From assembly GCF_050483325.1 (NCBI RefSeq), contig NZ_JBCMYF010000011.1, forward strand, positions 1-64,000: a stretch of 64,000 nucleotides of DNA, given 5' to 3'. Below, piece after piece: positions 1 through 8,388 of this stretch (position 1 is the stretch's first letter; each line of letters begins with the position of its first letter). Source of the stretch: Bacillus_P idriensis_A. Lineage in GTDB: Bacteria > Bacillota > Bacilli > Bacillales > Bacillaceae. The notes below the pieces were generated by a model. The model did no database searches. It worked only from the letters and a program-made list of their open reading frames with translations, and was not told the DNA's origin. Position numbers and translations under genes: made by a program.

Positions 1-134
1 GACCCCTTTAATATATCATTTCCACCCAGTTCGTGTCAATCATTTTTTTAAAAATAATTTTCTTAAACTGCTTTATGTAGAAGGTTTCTTACTGACTTAT
101 AGAATTATATCAGCACCTATTAAAATAAGCAATA
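1..134. other. Intergenic window edge, AT-rich
   Basis: AT-rich sequence downstream of the HD-GYP gene. I see no open frame, RNA gene or strong structure. In relatives an rRNA operon often follows gyrA, but no rRNA sequence lies inside this window. Confidence 0.5.
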
Positions 135-160
135 AGAAAAGAGCAAAAAGTTTGCTCTTA
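135..160 (-). terminator. Terminator of HD-GYP gene
   Basis: Inverted repeat AAGAGCAAA (139-147) / TTTGCTCTT (151-159) with a 3-nt loop. On the minus strand it is followed by a T-rich tract. The 5' arm of the hairpin overlaps the stop codon of the HD-GYP gene. Confidence 0.75.
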
Positions 161-1246
161 AATGATTTCTTCTATAAAAAGGTGATTTTGTCCTTTAAGT
201 GCAAGAATTTCATCAGTTTCTTCTATCTTTATAAGAGGTCTGGTCGGATCTTTATCTTCTATAAATACAATCACTGCTATTCTGCCGTCTGACAATCTGA
301 CAGTTGTCCCTGAACTTAGTTTTAGCAGCCCCTTTTTCAATTCGTTCAGTGCCTTGAGATCAAATTTCCCGAACTCATCATGCATGAGCTGTTCTAAGAC
401 TTTAAAAGGTGATTGTCTTCTTCTGTGCGGCCTTTCGGAGACCATTGCCTGATATGCATGAGCAAGAGCCGCAATTCTGCCGAAGGGATGAAGCTGTTCT
501 GCCTTTGCTCCTAATGGGTACCCGCTGCCGTCAAGGCGCTCATGATGCTGCAGAACTCCAAGCTTAACAGCTTCTTTTAAAGAAACGATATTTTTCAGCA
601 TTTTGTAACTGTGAACGGGATGCTGCTTAATTTCTTTAAACTCTTTGTCTGTCAGAGCTGTCTTTTTAGTCAGAAACCCCTGCTCTACTTTTGTTATGCC
701 GCAGTCACACAGAAGACCCGTCATAGCGACCTGTGTCGTATCTCCATAGGAAAAGCCCATACCCTTTCCTAAATAAGCGCTTACTAATCCGGCAGATACT
801 GAGTGGTGGTAAAGATGATCATCATCTTTCGTATATTCGTAGGTTTTAAATATCTTATCGGGTTCTTTCAGTCCCTGCTCAACAACAGGAATTAATAGAT
901 TTCTGATTTTCGAGATATCAACCAAAGCGCCGGATTGCCAGTCCAGATACAATTGCTTAAAGGCTTGCACAGCGTTATTATACAGTTCTTCGAAACGGGT
1001 GTTCTTTGTTGAATTTACTGTTTTTTCAGCTGCAGAAGAATCAAGGATTACCCCAGCAGGTTTAAAGGCATTTCCATTTTCAAAGTATGGCTCTACTTCT
1101 ACTTCATTTATTAAAAAAGCCTGCAGAATTTGCAAAAGATCTTGATTTAAAATGGTCTGGCTTCGCATCAACGGTTTGTGCGACTTTGAAAATACGTCTT
1201 TTGACAGTATGCATCCTTCAGACAGCTGATTAATATGGACTCTCAC
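158..1246 (-). CDS. HD-GYP domain protein, degenerate HD motif
   Basis: A 362-residue cytosolic protein of the HD-GYP family, whose canonical members hydrolyse cyclic di-GMP. The C-terminal half carries HHSVSAG (about 147-153) and HHERLDGSGYP (about 234-244), the GYP signature. The usual LLHDIGK metal motif reads LLCDCGI (about 178-184), so the HD histidine is Cys while the Asp is kept; catalytic activity is therefore uncertain. I chose the GTG start at 1246 because GGGAGGG sits 6 nt upstream and a TATAAT-like -10 overlaps the longer ATG frame that begins at 1282. It lies convergently placed after gyrA on the same strand, a position also seen in other Bacillaceae (family knowledge). Its own terminator overlaps the stop. 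Confidence 0.85.
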   Translation of the reverse strand: MRVHINQLSEGCILSKDVFSKSHKPLMRSQTILNQDLLQILQAFLINEVEVEPYFENGNAFKPAGVILDSSAAEKTVNSTKNTRFEELYNNAVQAFKQLYLDWQSGALVDISKIRNLLIPVVEQGLKEPDKIFKTYEYTKDDDHLYHHSVSAGLVSAYLGKGMGFSYGDTTQVAMTGLLCDCGITKVEQGFLTKKTALTDKEFKEIKQHPVHSYKMLKNIVSLKEAVKLGVLQHHERLDGSGYPLGAKAEQLHPFGRIAALAHAYQAMVSERPHRRRQSPFKVLEQLMHDEFGKFDLKALNELKKGLLKLSSGTTVRLSDGRIAVIVFIEDKDPTRPLIKIEETDEILALKGQNHLFIEEII

Positions 1247-1299
1247 ATGAATCCCTCCCATCCATATTATAAACGATTCCATTTAGTAGAAAATGGTTT

Positions 1300-1341
1300 T
1301 TAAAAATAAAAAAAGACATAGCTTTAAAGGCTATGTCTTTC
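1300..1341 (-). terminator. gyrA terminator
   Basis: Arms AAAGACATAGC (1312-1322) and GCTATGTCTTT (1330-1340), 7-nt loop. On the minus strand the hairpin runs into a long T tract (1300-1314), a classic intrinsic terminator directly after the gyrA stop. Confidence 0.9.
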
Positions 1342-1347
1342 AATTTC

Positions 1348-3906
1348 TTATTCTTCTGTATCCGGTTCACCAGAGGTGTCTTCTGCAGAAACTTCTTCAG
1401 TTGAGATTGGTGCTGCAGATGAATCTTCCTGTAATCCTTCTTCATTCTCCAAAAGCTCAGCATCTTCCGGTTCGAGCTCTTCTTTTTCTACAACAGCGAC
1501 AGTAGCGACGTGCTCTTCGTCGCCAAGTTTAATCAGCTTAACACCTTGTGTGTTACGGCCGGTAGTAGAAATACTGTCGATTGCCATCCGGATAAGAACA
1601 CCGCTTGCCGTTATCAGCATGAGATCCTCTTCTCCGGTCGAAGGCTTAACAGAAATCACTGTACCATTTTTCTCAGTGACGTTGCATGTTTTAATCCCTT
1701 TACCGCCGCGGCTTTGAATCCGGTATTCAGCTGCAGGCGTCCGTTTGCCGAATCCATTGCGTGTTACTACAAGGACATCGACATCTTCTTCAAGGATTTC
1801 CATTCCGACAACTTCGTCATCAGAATCCAGGGTAATCCCCTTAACACCAGTAGCTGTACGTCCCATTGAGCGGACATCTGTTTCAGGGAAACGAATGAGC
1901 ATTCCTTTTTTCGTTCCAATCATGATGTGTTTCGTTCCATCTGTTAAACGGACAGAAATAAGTTCATCGTTTTCACGCAGGTTCACTGCGATCAAGCCGC
2001 CTTTTCTGATATTCGCGAATTGTGTCAGAGGAGATCGTTTAGATATTCCTTCTTTTGTTGTAAAGAATAATGACCAATCGTCCACAAATTCAGAAACAGG
2101 GATGATGGCATTCACCCATTCGCCTTTTTCTATTTCCAGAAGGTTAATAATCGGAAGTCCTTTTGCTGTTCTTCCGTACTCTGGAATTTCATACCCTTTT
2201 GCACGATAAACTTTCCCTTTATTCGTAAAGAAGAGAATCGTGTCATGAGTAGATGTTGTTAAGAGATGTTCTACGAAATCATCCTCATTCGTGCCCATAC
2301 CCTGAATCCCTCTGCCTCCTCGGCGCTGGCTGCGGTACGTTGAGATTGGCAGTCTCTTAATATAGCCGTTGTGAGTAAGAGTAATAACAATATTTTCAAC
2401 AGGAATCAGATCTTCATCTTCAATCATTTCAATTCCGCCGGACACAATTTCCGTACGGCGAACGTCATTGAAACGCTCCTTGATTTCTTCTAATTCCTCG
2501 CGGATAATTTCAAGAACTTTTTCATCGTCAGCCAAGATTGCTTTTAATTCTGCAATCAGCTGCACAAGTCCCTGGTACTCTTCTTCGATTTTTTCTCTTT
2601 CAAGACCTGTTAAACGCTGCAGACGCATATCAAGAATCGCCTGTGCCTGTTTTTCAGATAGAGAGAAGTTATCCATCAACCCAAGACGTGCAATATCCGT
2701 AGTCTGAGAGCTGCGGATCAGGGAGATGACTTCATCCAAGTGATCGAGTGCAATTCTCAAACCTTCTAAAATATGTGCGCGAGCTTCCGCTTTGCGAAGT
2801 TCAAACGCTGTACGGCGGCGAATAATAACCTTCTGATGATCCAGATAGTAGACAAGGAACTGCTTAAGGTTCAATACTTGAGGCTGTCCATTTACAAGGG
2901 CAAGCATGTTAATGCCGAAGCTTGTCTGAAGGGCAGTCTGCTTGTAAAGGTTGTTTAGTAGAACGTTTGAATTGGCATCTTTGCGCACTTCAATGACGAT
3001 GCGCATCCCGTTGCGGTCTGATTCATCACGCAGATCGGTAATGCCTTCAATCTTCTTGTCACGCACAAGCTCAGCAATTTTTTCAATTAACTTCGCTTTA
3101 TTTACCTGGTAAGGAAGTTCTCTTACGATAATGACTTCTTTACCTGATGCTTTTTCCTCAATTTCTACCTTGGCACGGATAGTAATCGAACCGCGGCCTG
3201 TTTCGTAGGCTTTACGAATTCCGCTTCTGCCGATAATCTGACCCGCAGTCGGGAAATCCGGCCCTGGAATAATCTCCATCAGCTCAGGAATGCTTACATC
3301 AGGGTCCTTGCTTACAGCAAGTACACCGTCAATGACTTCTCCCAGCTGATGAGGAGGGATATTTGTTGCCATGCCGACTGCGATACCCGCTGCACCGTTT
3401 ACCAGCAAGTTAGGGTAACGTGACGGAAGAACAACCGGCTCACGTTCAGAACCATCATAATTGTCCTGATAGTCGATTGTATCTTTATTGATATCGCGGA
3501 TAAGCTCCATCGCAATTTTGGACATGCGCGCCTCTGTATAACGCATCGCTGCAGCTCCGTCGCCATCGACAGAACCGAAGTTTCCATGTCCGTCTACAAG
3601 CATATATCGGAAGTTGAAATTTTGAGCCATGCGGACCATTGAATCATAAACGGCACTGTCACCATGCGGGTGATACTTACCGATTACTTCTCCGACGATA
3701 CGGGCAGATTTCTTAAACGGTTTATCAGACGTCATCCCTAAATCGTTCATAGCATATAAAATACGGCGATGAACAGGCTTTAACCCGTCACGAACATCGG
3801 GAAGAGCGCGCGAAACGATAACACTCATCGCATAATCAAGGAAAGATGAGCGCATTTCATGACTAATATTTATCTCTTTTACTTGAGGAGTTTTATTTTC
3901 TTCCAT
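1348..3906 (-). CDS. gyrA: DNA gyrase subunit A
   Basis: Breakage-reunion subunit of DNA gyrase (A2B2), which introduces negative supercoils. It has 852 residues, about 30 more than B. subtilis GyrA (821), mostly from an acidic Glu/Asp/Ser tail after residue 805. The quinolone-resistance-determining region reads GDSAVYDSM with Ser84 and Asp88 (wild-type-like serine). The catalytic Tyr123 sits in AAAMRYTEAR, and the GyrA box QRRGGRG is present in the C-terminal beta-pinwheel. ATG start with AGGGAGG 8 nt upstream. Unlike B. subtilis, gyrB is not adjacent: two unrelated genes and a terminator lie between, so gyrA must have its own promoter, with a structured leader at about 3940-4080. Confidence 0.98.
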   Translation of the reverse strand: MEENKTPQVKEINISHEMRSSFLDYAMSVIVSRALPDVRDGLKPVHRRILYAMNDLGMTSDKPFKKSARIVGEVIGKYHPHGDSAVYDSMVRMAQNFNFRYMLVDGHGNFGSVDGDGAAAMRYTEARMSKIAMELIRDINKDTIDYQDNYDGSEREPVVLPSRYPNLLVNGAAGIAVGMATNIPPHQLGEVIDGVLAVSKDPDVSIPELMEIIPGPDFPTAGQIIGRSGIRKAYETGRGSITIRAKVEIEEKASGKEVIIVRELPYQVNKAKLIEKIAELVRDKKIEGITDLRDESDRNGMRIVIEVRKDANSNVLLNNLYKQTALQTSFGINMLALVNGQPQVLNLKQFLVYYLDHQKVIIRRRTAFELRKAEARAHILEGLRIALDHLDEVISLIRSSQTTDIARLGLMDNFSLSEKQAQAILDMRLQRLTGLEREKIEEEYQGLVQLIAELKAILADDEKVLEIIREELEEIKERFNDVRRTEIVSGGIEMIEDEDLIPVENIVITLTHNGYIKRLPISTYRSQRRGGRGIQGMGTNEDDFVEHLLTTSTHDTILFFTNKGKVYRAKGYEIPEYGRTAKGLPIINLLEIEKGEWVNAIIPVSEFVDDWSLFFTTKEGISKRSPLTQFANIRKGGLIAVNLRENDELISVRLTDGTKHIMIGTKKGMLIRFPETDVRSMGRTATGVKGITLDSDDEVVGMEILEEDVDVLVVTRNGFGKRTPAAEYRIQSRGGKGIKTCNVTEKNGTVISVKPSTGEEDLMLITASGVLIRMAIDSISTTGRNTQGVKLIKLGDEEHVATVAVVEKEELEPEDAELLENEEGLQEDSSAAPISTEEVSAEDTSGEPDTEE

Positions 3907-4040
3907 GTTTGAACCTCCCTAATCTATATAGCTCCAACCAGAAAACCGGAAACGCCAAGGTCCGTTTGGACCGGGAATACAGGCGCCGGAGCCTGTCAAA
4001 GTGTACGTATATTTAAACTCTTATTTAAACTCTCTAATCT

Positions 4041-4080
4041 CATAAGAAAAGCGCAAAAATTTATACTTTCTTATCTCATA
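4041..4080 (-). repeat. Remnant of dispersed repeat R1
   Basis: On the minus strand, a start like AGATAAGAAAGTATAAA followed by TTTGCGCTTTTCTTAT matches the left end and right end of the R1 copies at 10303-10444, 26263-26414 and 36789-36874, with the middle missing. It looks like an internally deleted copy. Confidence 0.45.
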
Positions 4081-4253
4081 AAAAAAACAGGAGTTAAAGG
4101 TCTCCAGAAACTTTTGATCTTATAATTCTTTGTTAATAAAATATCAAACTGAATATGTATGGCTGAATAAAATTAAATAATAGCCTACTCTCCATTATAT
4201 CAATAAACCTATGACATTACACGTCAAATTCAGATAAAAATACGATTCATCTA

Positions 4254-4300
4254 AAGAATCCCCGCCTATTTAGGCGGGGATTTCAGTTTTTCTTTTAATT
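4254..4300. terminator. Strong hairpin, possible terminator
   Basis: Perfect 10-bp arms AATCCCCGCC (4257-4266) and GGCGGGGATT (4273-4282), 6-nt loop. The T-rich tract lies on the plus-strand side (4289-4300), whereas the nearest transcript (the surface protein) arrives on the minus strand. It may still stop that transcript or antisense transcription into it. Confidence 0.6.
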
Positions 4301-4488
4301 TCTGTATAGGCAATCAATCTTTCGTCATGTGTCCGTTCTATAAGGTGTATTTTTATTAGCGTCACCATTTGTCGCCTGCCTCAGCAGTGCTGAGACCAGT
4401 CTTATAGCTTCTTTTTTCATTCAGCAGTCCTGAAGCTTTGCAGCCTGTCCGCCCCATTTAGATGACTTTCTCTGCCCCGCTTTATCCC

Positions 4489-5862
4489 TTAGTTATTAAC
4501 AGATTTCCTGCGAGCGATCATCGCAATCGAAACTGAAGCAAGGATAAATCCAAAAATGCTCCATAAGACTGCACTGTTGTTTGTTTCGCTCATGCCGCCC
4601 AAGCCTGTTTTAGGCATTTCAGATGGTTTTTCCCCTTCAAATTTTTCAGGGAACTGATCAACAATCGCACCGGACATTGCCTGGCCAACTCCAAACATAT
4701 GTGTGTAAGCCACATGAATATTTTCATAAGCTGCAGGATAATCTTTGCCTGTATAGCTGTTGAATGCATTCAGCAATTGATCAACATGCTCTTTAAGGCC
4801 CGCCTCAAGGTCAGCCGCTTTTAAGCGTCCTTCTGTTGCTGCATCAAGGAATGCCGCTTGTTCTGCACGGTATTCATCTAATTCCGCTACAGCCTGTTCT
4901 TTCCCTTCTTCGTTGTTTTCAGCTGTTGCTGTTACATAATCGACAAAGTACCCGATGTGGCTGCTCCAAATCTCTTTAAATTTTGCAGCGCCTTCTGCAC
5001 CGTAAACAGATTCAACGGCTGCTGTTAAATCCTCTGTATTTTCATTTAATGCGCCTGCTGCTGCTTCGAAGTCTTCTGCTCCGTCGATGCCTTTTTGCAT
5101 AGTAAGCGCTGCAAGTGCTGCATGCTCAGAGAATACTTGGTTTAAATCCGCTCTTAAGTCTGCAGCTGGTGTATCCACTGATGTATTTTCAAACTTGTCA
5201 GGATACTGATCGGTAATTGCCCATGATAAGCCTTTGCCGACTCCGAACATATGGTGCATTGATTCTGTTATGTTGTCATATGCTTTATCATATTCGCCCG
5301 TTCTGTAGCTTTCGAAAGCCCAGATTAATTGATCAATATGAACGTTTAATCCTTCTTTAAGATCTTTCGCTTTTAAACGCCCTTCAGTTGCCGTATCAAG
5401 GAATCCTGCTTGCTCGGCTCTATACTCGTCCAGTTCAGCTAATGCCTGTTTTCTGCCTTCTTCATTGTTTTCAGCTGTTGCTGTTACATAATCGACAAAG
5501 TATCCAATATGGCTGCTCCATATTTCTTTGAATTGTGCTCCAGCTTCTTCACCGTATACAGATGCCACTGCTGCTGATAATTCTTCTGTATTTTTATTAA
5601 GCTGACCCGCTGCTGCTTCAAAATCTTCTTTGCCGTCCATTCCTTTTTGCATAGCAACAACGGCTAAGTACGCATGTTCTGAGAGGATCGCATCAAGTGA
5701 TGCACGAAGATCGACAGCAGGGTTAGAAACGTCTGTTGAAACCATACCTCCGTGATTGCCTCCATGACTTCCGCCGTGATCTTCTGCGCTCGCTGTGCCA
5801 AACGCCGGAAACAGCAGGGAAAAACTGAGGGGTACTGCGATTAGAGCTTTTTTCATCTTCAT
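4489..5862 (-). CDS. Cell-wall-anchored protein, two tandem helical repeats, MPKTG sorting signal
   Basis: A 457-residue secreted protein with no function I can name. A signal peptide (about 1-26, ending TASA) is followed by a His/Gly-rich stretch (HGGSHGGNHGG, 29-39). Two tandem copies of a ~185-residue, predicted all-helical domain follow (about 45-228 and 235-420). Each repeat conserves SEHA, SSHIGYFVDYV, H(I/V)DQL and HMFGVG, i.e. several aligned histidines. The C-terminus has MPKTG, a hydrophobic helix and a basic tail (RRKSVNN), a sortase signal with Met in place of Leu. GGAGAG precedes the ATG by 8 nt. The DNA of the two repeats is locally identical over about 38 bp, indicating recent duplication or conversion. 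A metal-binding role is inference only. Confidence 0.85.
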   Translation of the reverse strand: MKMKKALIAVPLSFSLLFPAFGTASAEDHGGSHGGNHGGMVSTDVSNPAVDLRASLDAILSEHAYLAVVAMQKGMDGKEDFEAAAGQLNKNTEELSAAVASVYGEEAGAQFKEIWSSHIGYFVDYVTATAENNEEGRKQALAELDEYRAEQAGFLDTATEGRLKAKDLKEGLNVHIDQLIWAFESYRTGEYDKAYDNITESMHHMFGVGKGLSWAITDQYPDKFENTSVDTPAADLRADLNQVFSEHAALAALTMQKGIDGAEDFEAAAGALNENTEDLTAAVESVYGAEGAAKFKEIWSSHIGYFVDYVTATAENNEEGKEQAVAELDEYRAEQAAFLDAATEGRLKAADLEAGLKEHVDQLLNAFNSYTGKDYPAAYENIHVAYTHMFGVGQAMSGAIVDQFPEKFEGEKPSEMPKTGLGGMSETNNSAVLWSIFGFILASVSIAMIARRKSVNN

Positions 5863-5969
5863 TTTGGATTCTCTCCTTTTTCCATTTAGTTTATTGGGTA
5901 TTTACATTAGGACTAACGGAAAGAGCTTTAATAAGGATCACAAAATATTGAAAAAAATTTAATTTAAAA

Positions 5970-6000
5970 AGAAAAAAACATCCTTTTCGGATGTTTTTCG
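5970..6000. terminator. Bidirectional-looking terminator
   Basis: Arms AAAAACATCC (5974-5983) and GGATGTTTTT (5989-5998), 5-nt loop, just after the small Gly/Tyr protein's stop on the minus strand. The A-run upstream gives T residues on the minus strand. Confidence 0.8.
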
Positions 6001-6007
6001 GCTGATC

Positions 6008-6268
6008 TTAGTAATAAGGGTAGTACGGATATGGATACGGCGGATAATACGGATAAGGATAACCATAGCCATATCCATATCCAGGTGTTAATAATGCACC
6101 TGTTGCAAGCCCTCCAAGAAATCCAGTTGCAAACGGAAAACCAAATCCTGGTCTGCCGAAACCGAACCCCGGTCTTCCAAAACCAAATCCAGGTCTCCCG
6201 AATCCGAATCCAGGTCTGCCGAATGGACGCCGCATGTCATCTTGGTGATAAAACTGCTGATTATTCAT
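6008..6268 (-). CDS. Small Gly/Phe/Tyr/Pro-rich low-complexity protein
   Basis: An 86-residue protein of extreme composition. About four head-to-tail GRPGFGF heptads (residues about 17-44) are encoded by ~21-bp DNA repeats. A short hydrophobic stretch follows (FATGFLGGLATGALLTPG), then a Tyr/Pro/Gly tail (GYGYGYPYPYYPPYPYPYYPYY). I do not recognise a named family; such compositions occur in spore-coat and surface proteins of Bacillaceae, but that is only an analogy. An excellent AGGAGGCG ribosome-binding site lies 6 nt before the ATG, and a terminator follows directly, supporting a real gene. It lies between gyrB and the surface-protein gene on the same strand. Confidence 0.75.
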   Translation of the reverse strand: MNNQQFYHQDDMRRPFGRPGFGFGRPGFGFGRPGFGFGRPGFGFPFATGFLGGLATGALLTPGYGYGYGYPYPYYPPYPYPYYPYY

Positions 6269-6371
6269 CTTTACGCCTCCTGCTTAGATAAATTGCCTAC
6301 TTACTTTAAAAAGATATGCAGGACGAGTTTAAAAGTAGTGGGCTACTTGTGAATTAATCAGCATGGAGAAA

Positions 6372-6412
6372 AAGAAAAGGCAAAGCATTTTTCTGCTTTG
6401 CCTTTTCTTTAT
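6372..6412 (-). terminator. gyrB terminator
   Basis: Arms AAAAGGCAAAGCA (6375-6387) and TGCTTTGCCTTTT (6394-6406), 6-nt loop, followed on the minus strand by T-rich sequence. It lies just past the gyrB stop and separates gyrB from downstream genes. Confidence 0.9.
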
Positions 6413-6428
6413 GAGTAATCCGGGATTC

Positions 6429-8351
6429 TTAAATATCCAGATTCTTTACATATTGTGCATTTCCTTCGATGAAGTTTCGGCGCGGCTCTACTTTGTCACC
6501 CATAAGGATGTCAAACGTTTCATCTGCTTCCATCGCATCTTCTAATGTTACTTGAAGGAATGTTCTTGTATTCGGATCCATCGTTGTTTCCCAAAGCTGC
6601 TCAGGGTTCATTTCCCCAAGACCTTTGTAGCGCTGAATGCCCGGTTTAGGAGTAGCCGGCAATTCCGCCATCAGCTTCTCCATTTCTCTGTCATTGTACG
6701 CATATTCAATTCGTTTACCCTGCTGCACTTTATATAAAGGCGGCTGCGCAATGTAGACAAATCCATTTTCAATGATTTGTCGCATATAGCGGTAAAAGAA
6801 TGTCAGCAGAAGGGTCCGGATATGGGCTCCATCCACGTCAGCATCTGTCATGATGATAATTTTATGATAACGGGCTTTTGAAATATCAAAATCCTCTGCA
6901 ATCCCTGTTCCGAGAGCGGTAATGATCGTGCGGATCTCGTTATTGGAAAGAATTTTATCCAGACGGGCTTTTTCAACATTAATAATTTTCCCTCTAAGCG
7001 GAAGGATCGCCTGGAAATGACGGTCGCGTCCTTGTTTAGCAGAACCTCCGGCAGAGTCACCCTCAACTACATACAATTCAGAGATAGAAGGGTCTTTAGA
7101 AGAACAGTCTGCAAGTTTTCCCGGCAGATTTGAAATTTCAAGTGCGCTTTTGCGGCGTGTTAATTCACGAGCTTTTTTCGCTGCAAGACGTGCTCTAGAG
7201 GCCATTAGTCCTTTTTCAAGGATTTTCTTGGCCGTTGAAGGATTTTCCAGTAAAAACTTCTCAAATCCTTCTGCAAAAAGGTTATCCGTAACGGTTCTCG
7301 TTTCAGAGTTGCCTAATTTTGTTTTGGTTTGACCTTCAAACTGCGGATCAGGATGTTTAACAGAAATAATCGCTGTTATCCCTTCACGCACATCATCACC
7401 AGTCAAATTGGCATCATTCTCTTTAAATGCACCATTTTTGCGGGCATAGTCATTTATGACTCTAGTGAGGGCTGTTTTAAATCCAGCTTCATGAGTTCCG
7501 CCTTCATACGTATGAATGTTATTGGCAAAAGAATAAATGTTGCTTGTATAAGAATCATTGTATTGCAGGGCAACCTCAACTGTAATGCCGTCCTTTTCGC
7601 CTTCCATGTAGACAGGCTCTTCATGAATGACTTCACGCGTGCGGTTTAGATGCTCGACATATGATTTAATGCCGCCTTCATACAAGTATTCCTTTTTGCG
7701 TTTATTTTCGCGTTTATCTTCAATTGTGATTTTAATATTCCGATTCAAGAACGCAAGCTCTCTTAAACGGTTTGCAAGAGTATCAAAATCATATTCAACC
7801 GTTTCAGTAAAGATTTCTGGGTCCGGACAGAAGTGAGTTGTCGTCCCTGTGAGTTCACTTTCTCCGATTATTTCCAAATCGCCAGCCGGCACTCCGCGCT
7901 CAAACTTTTGATAATGGATTTTCCCTTCACGGTAAACAGTAACCTCAAGGACAGTCGAAAGCGCGTTAACTACTGAGGCACCAACGCCATGCAATCCGCC
8001 TGATACTTTGTAGCCTCCGCCGCCGAATTTCCCTCCGGCATGGAGAACGGTCATGATGACCTCAACTGCAGGACGTCCCATTTTTTCATGAATCCCTACC
8101 GGAATCCCGCGTCCATTGTCTTTTACGGTGATGCTGTTATCTTCTTCAACAATAATGTTGATTTCATCACAGTAACCAGCAAGCGCTTCGTCAATACTGT
8201 TATCTACAATTTCCCAAACGAGATGGTGAAGACCTTTTGCTGCTGTTGATCCAATATACATCCCAGGACGTTTCCGGACAGCCTCTAAGCCTTCTAATAC
8301 TTGTATTTGGTTTTCATCATAAGTTTGCTGTTCGATTTGTTTTTGTTCCAT
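6429..8351 (-). CDS. gyrB: DNA gyrase subunit B
   Basis: ATPase subunit of DNA gyrase, 640 residues from the ATG at 8351, close to B. subtilis GyrB (638). Features in order: GHKL ATPase domain with VDNSIDEALAG, DNGRGIPV and GGLHGVGASVVNAL; the transducer; the TOPRIM domain with VEGDSAGGSAKQGRDR and MTDADVDGAHIRTLL; and a C-terminal RYKGLGEMN/KVEPRRNFIE region. In-frame GTG codons at 8357 and 8366 could also start it: AGGTG sits 6 nt before GTG-8357 but 12 nt before the ATG. I prefer the ATG from homology. It follows remB closely and ends in a terminator. Confidence 0.96.
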   Translation of the reverse strand: MEQKQIEQQTYDENQIQVLEGLEAVRKRPGMYIGSTAAKGLHHLVWEIVDNSIDEALAGYCDEINIIVEEDNSITVKDNGRGIPVGIHEKMGRPAVEVIMTVLHAGGKFGGGGYKVSGGLHGVGASVVNALSTVLEVTVYREGKIHYQKFERGVPAGDLEIIGESELTGTTTHFCPDPEIFTETVEYDFDTLANRLRELAFLNRNIKITIEDKRENKRKKEYLYEGGIKSYVEHLNRTREVIHEEPVYMEGEKDGITVEVALQYNDSYTSNIYSFANNIHTYEGGTHEAGFKTALTRVINDYARKNGAFKENDANLTGDDVREGITAIISVKHPDPQFEGQTKTKLGNSETRTVTDNLFAEGFEKFLLENPSTAKKILEKGLMASRARLAAKKARELTRRKSALEISNLPGKLADCSSKDPSISELYVVEGDSAGGSAKQGRDRHFQAILPLRGKIINVEKARLDKILSNNEIRTIITALGTGIAEDFDISKARYHKIIIMTDADVDGAHIRTLLLTFFYRYMRQIIENGFVYIAQPPLYKVQQGKRIEYAYNDREMEKLMAELPATPKPGIQRYKGLGEMNPEQLWETTMDPNTRTFLQVTLEDAMEADETFDILMGDKVEPRRNFIEGNAQYVKNLDI

Positions 8352-8388
8352 CGCCACTATGATCACCTACACTTTTCTTAAGGGCTTA

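Larger units (their letters stand above)
3907..4488. other. gyrA upstream region with hairpins and repeat remnant
   Basis: A 582-bp gene-free stretch. Next to gyrA are two small stem-loops: GGTCC/GGACC with GTTT loop (3959-3972) and CAGGC/GCCTG (3980-3995). At about 4041-4078 the minus strand resembles the two outer ends of the dispersed R1 repeat joined together. A strong GC hairpin lies at 4257-4282. No gyrA promoter stands out with confidence. Confidence 0.55.
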
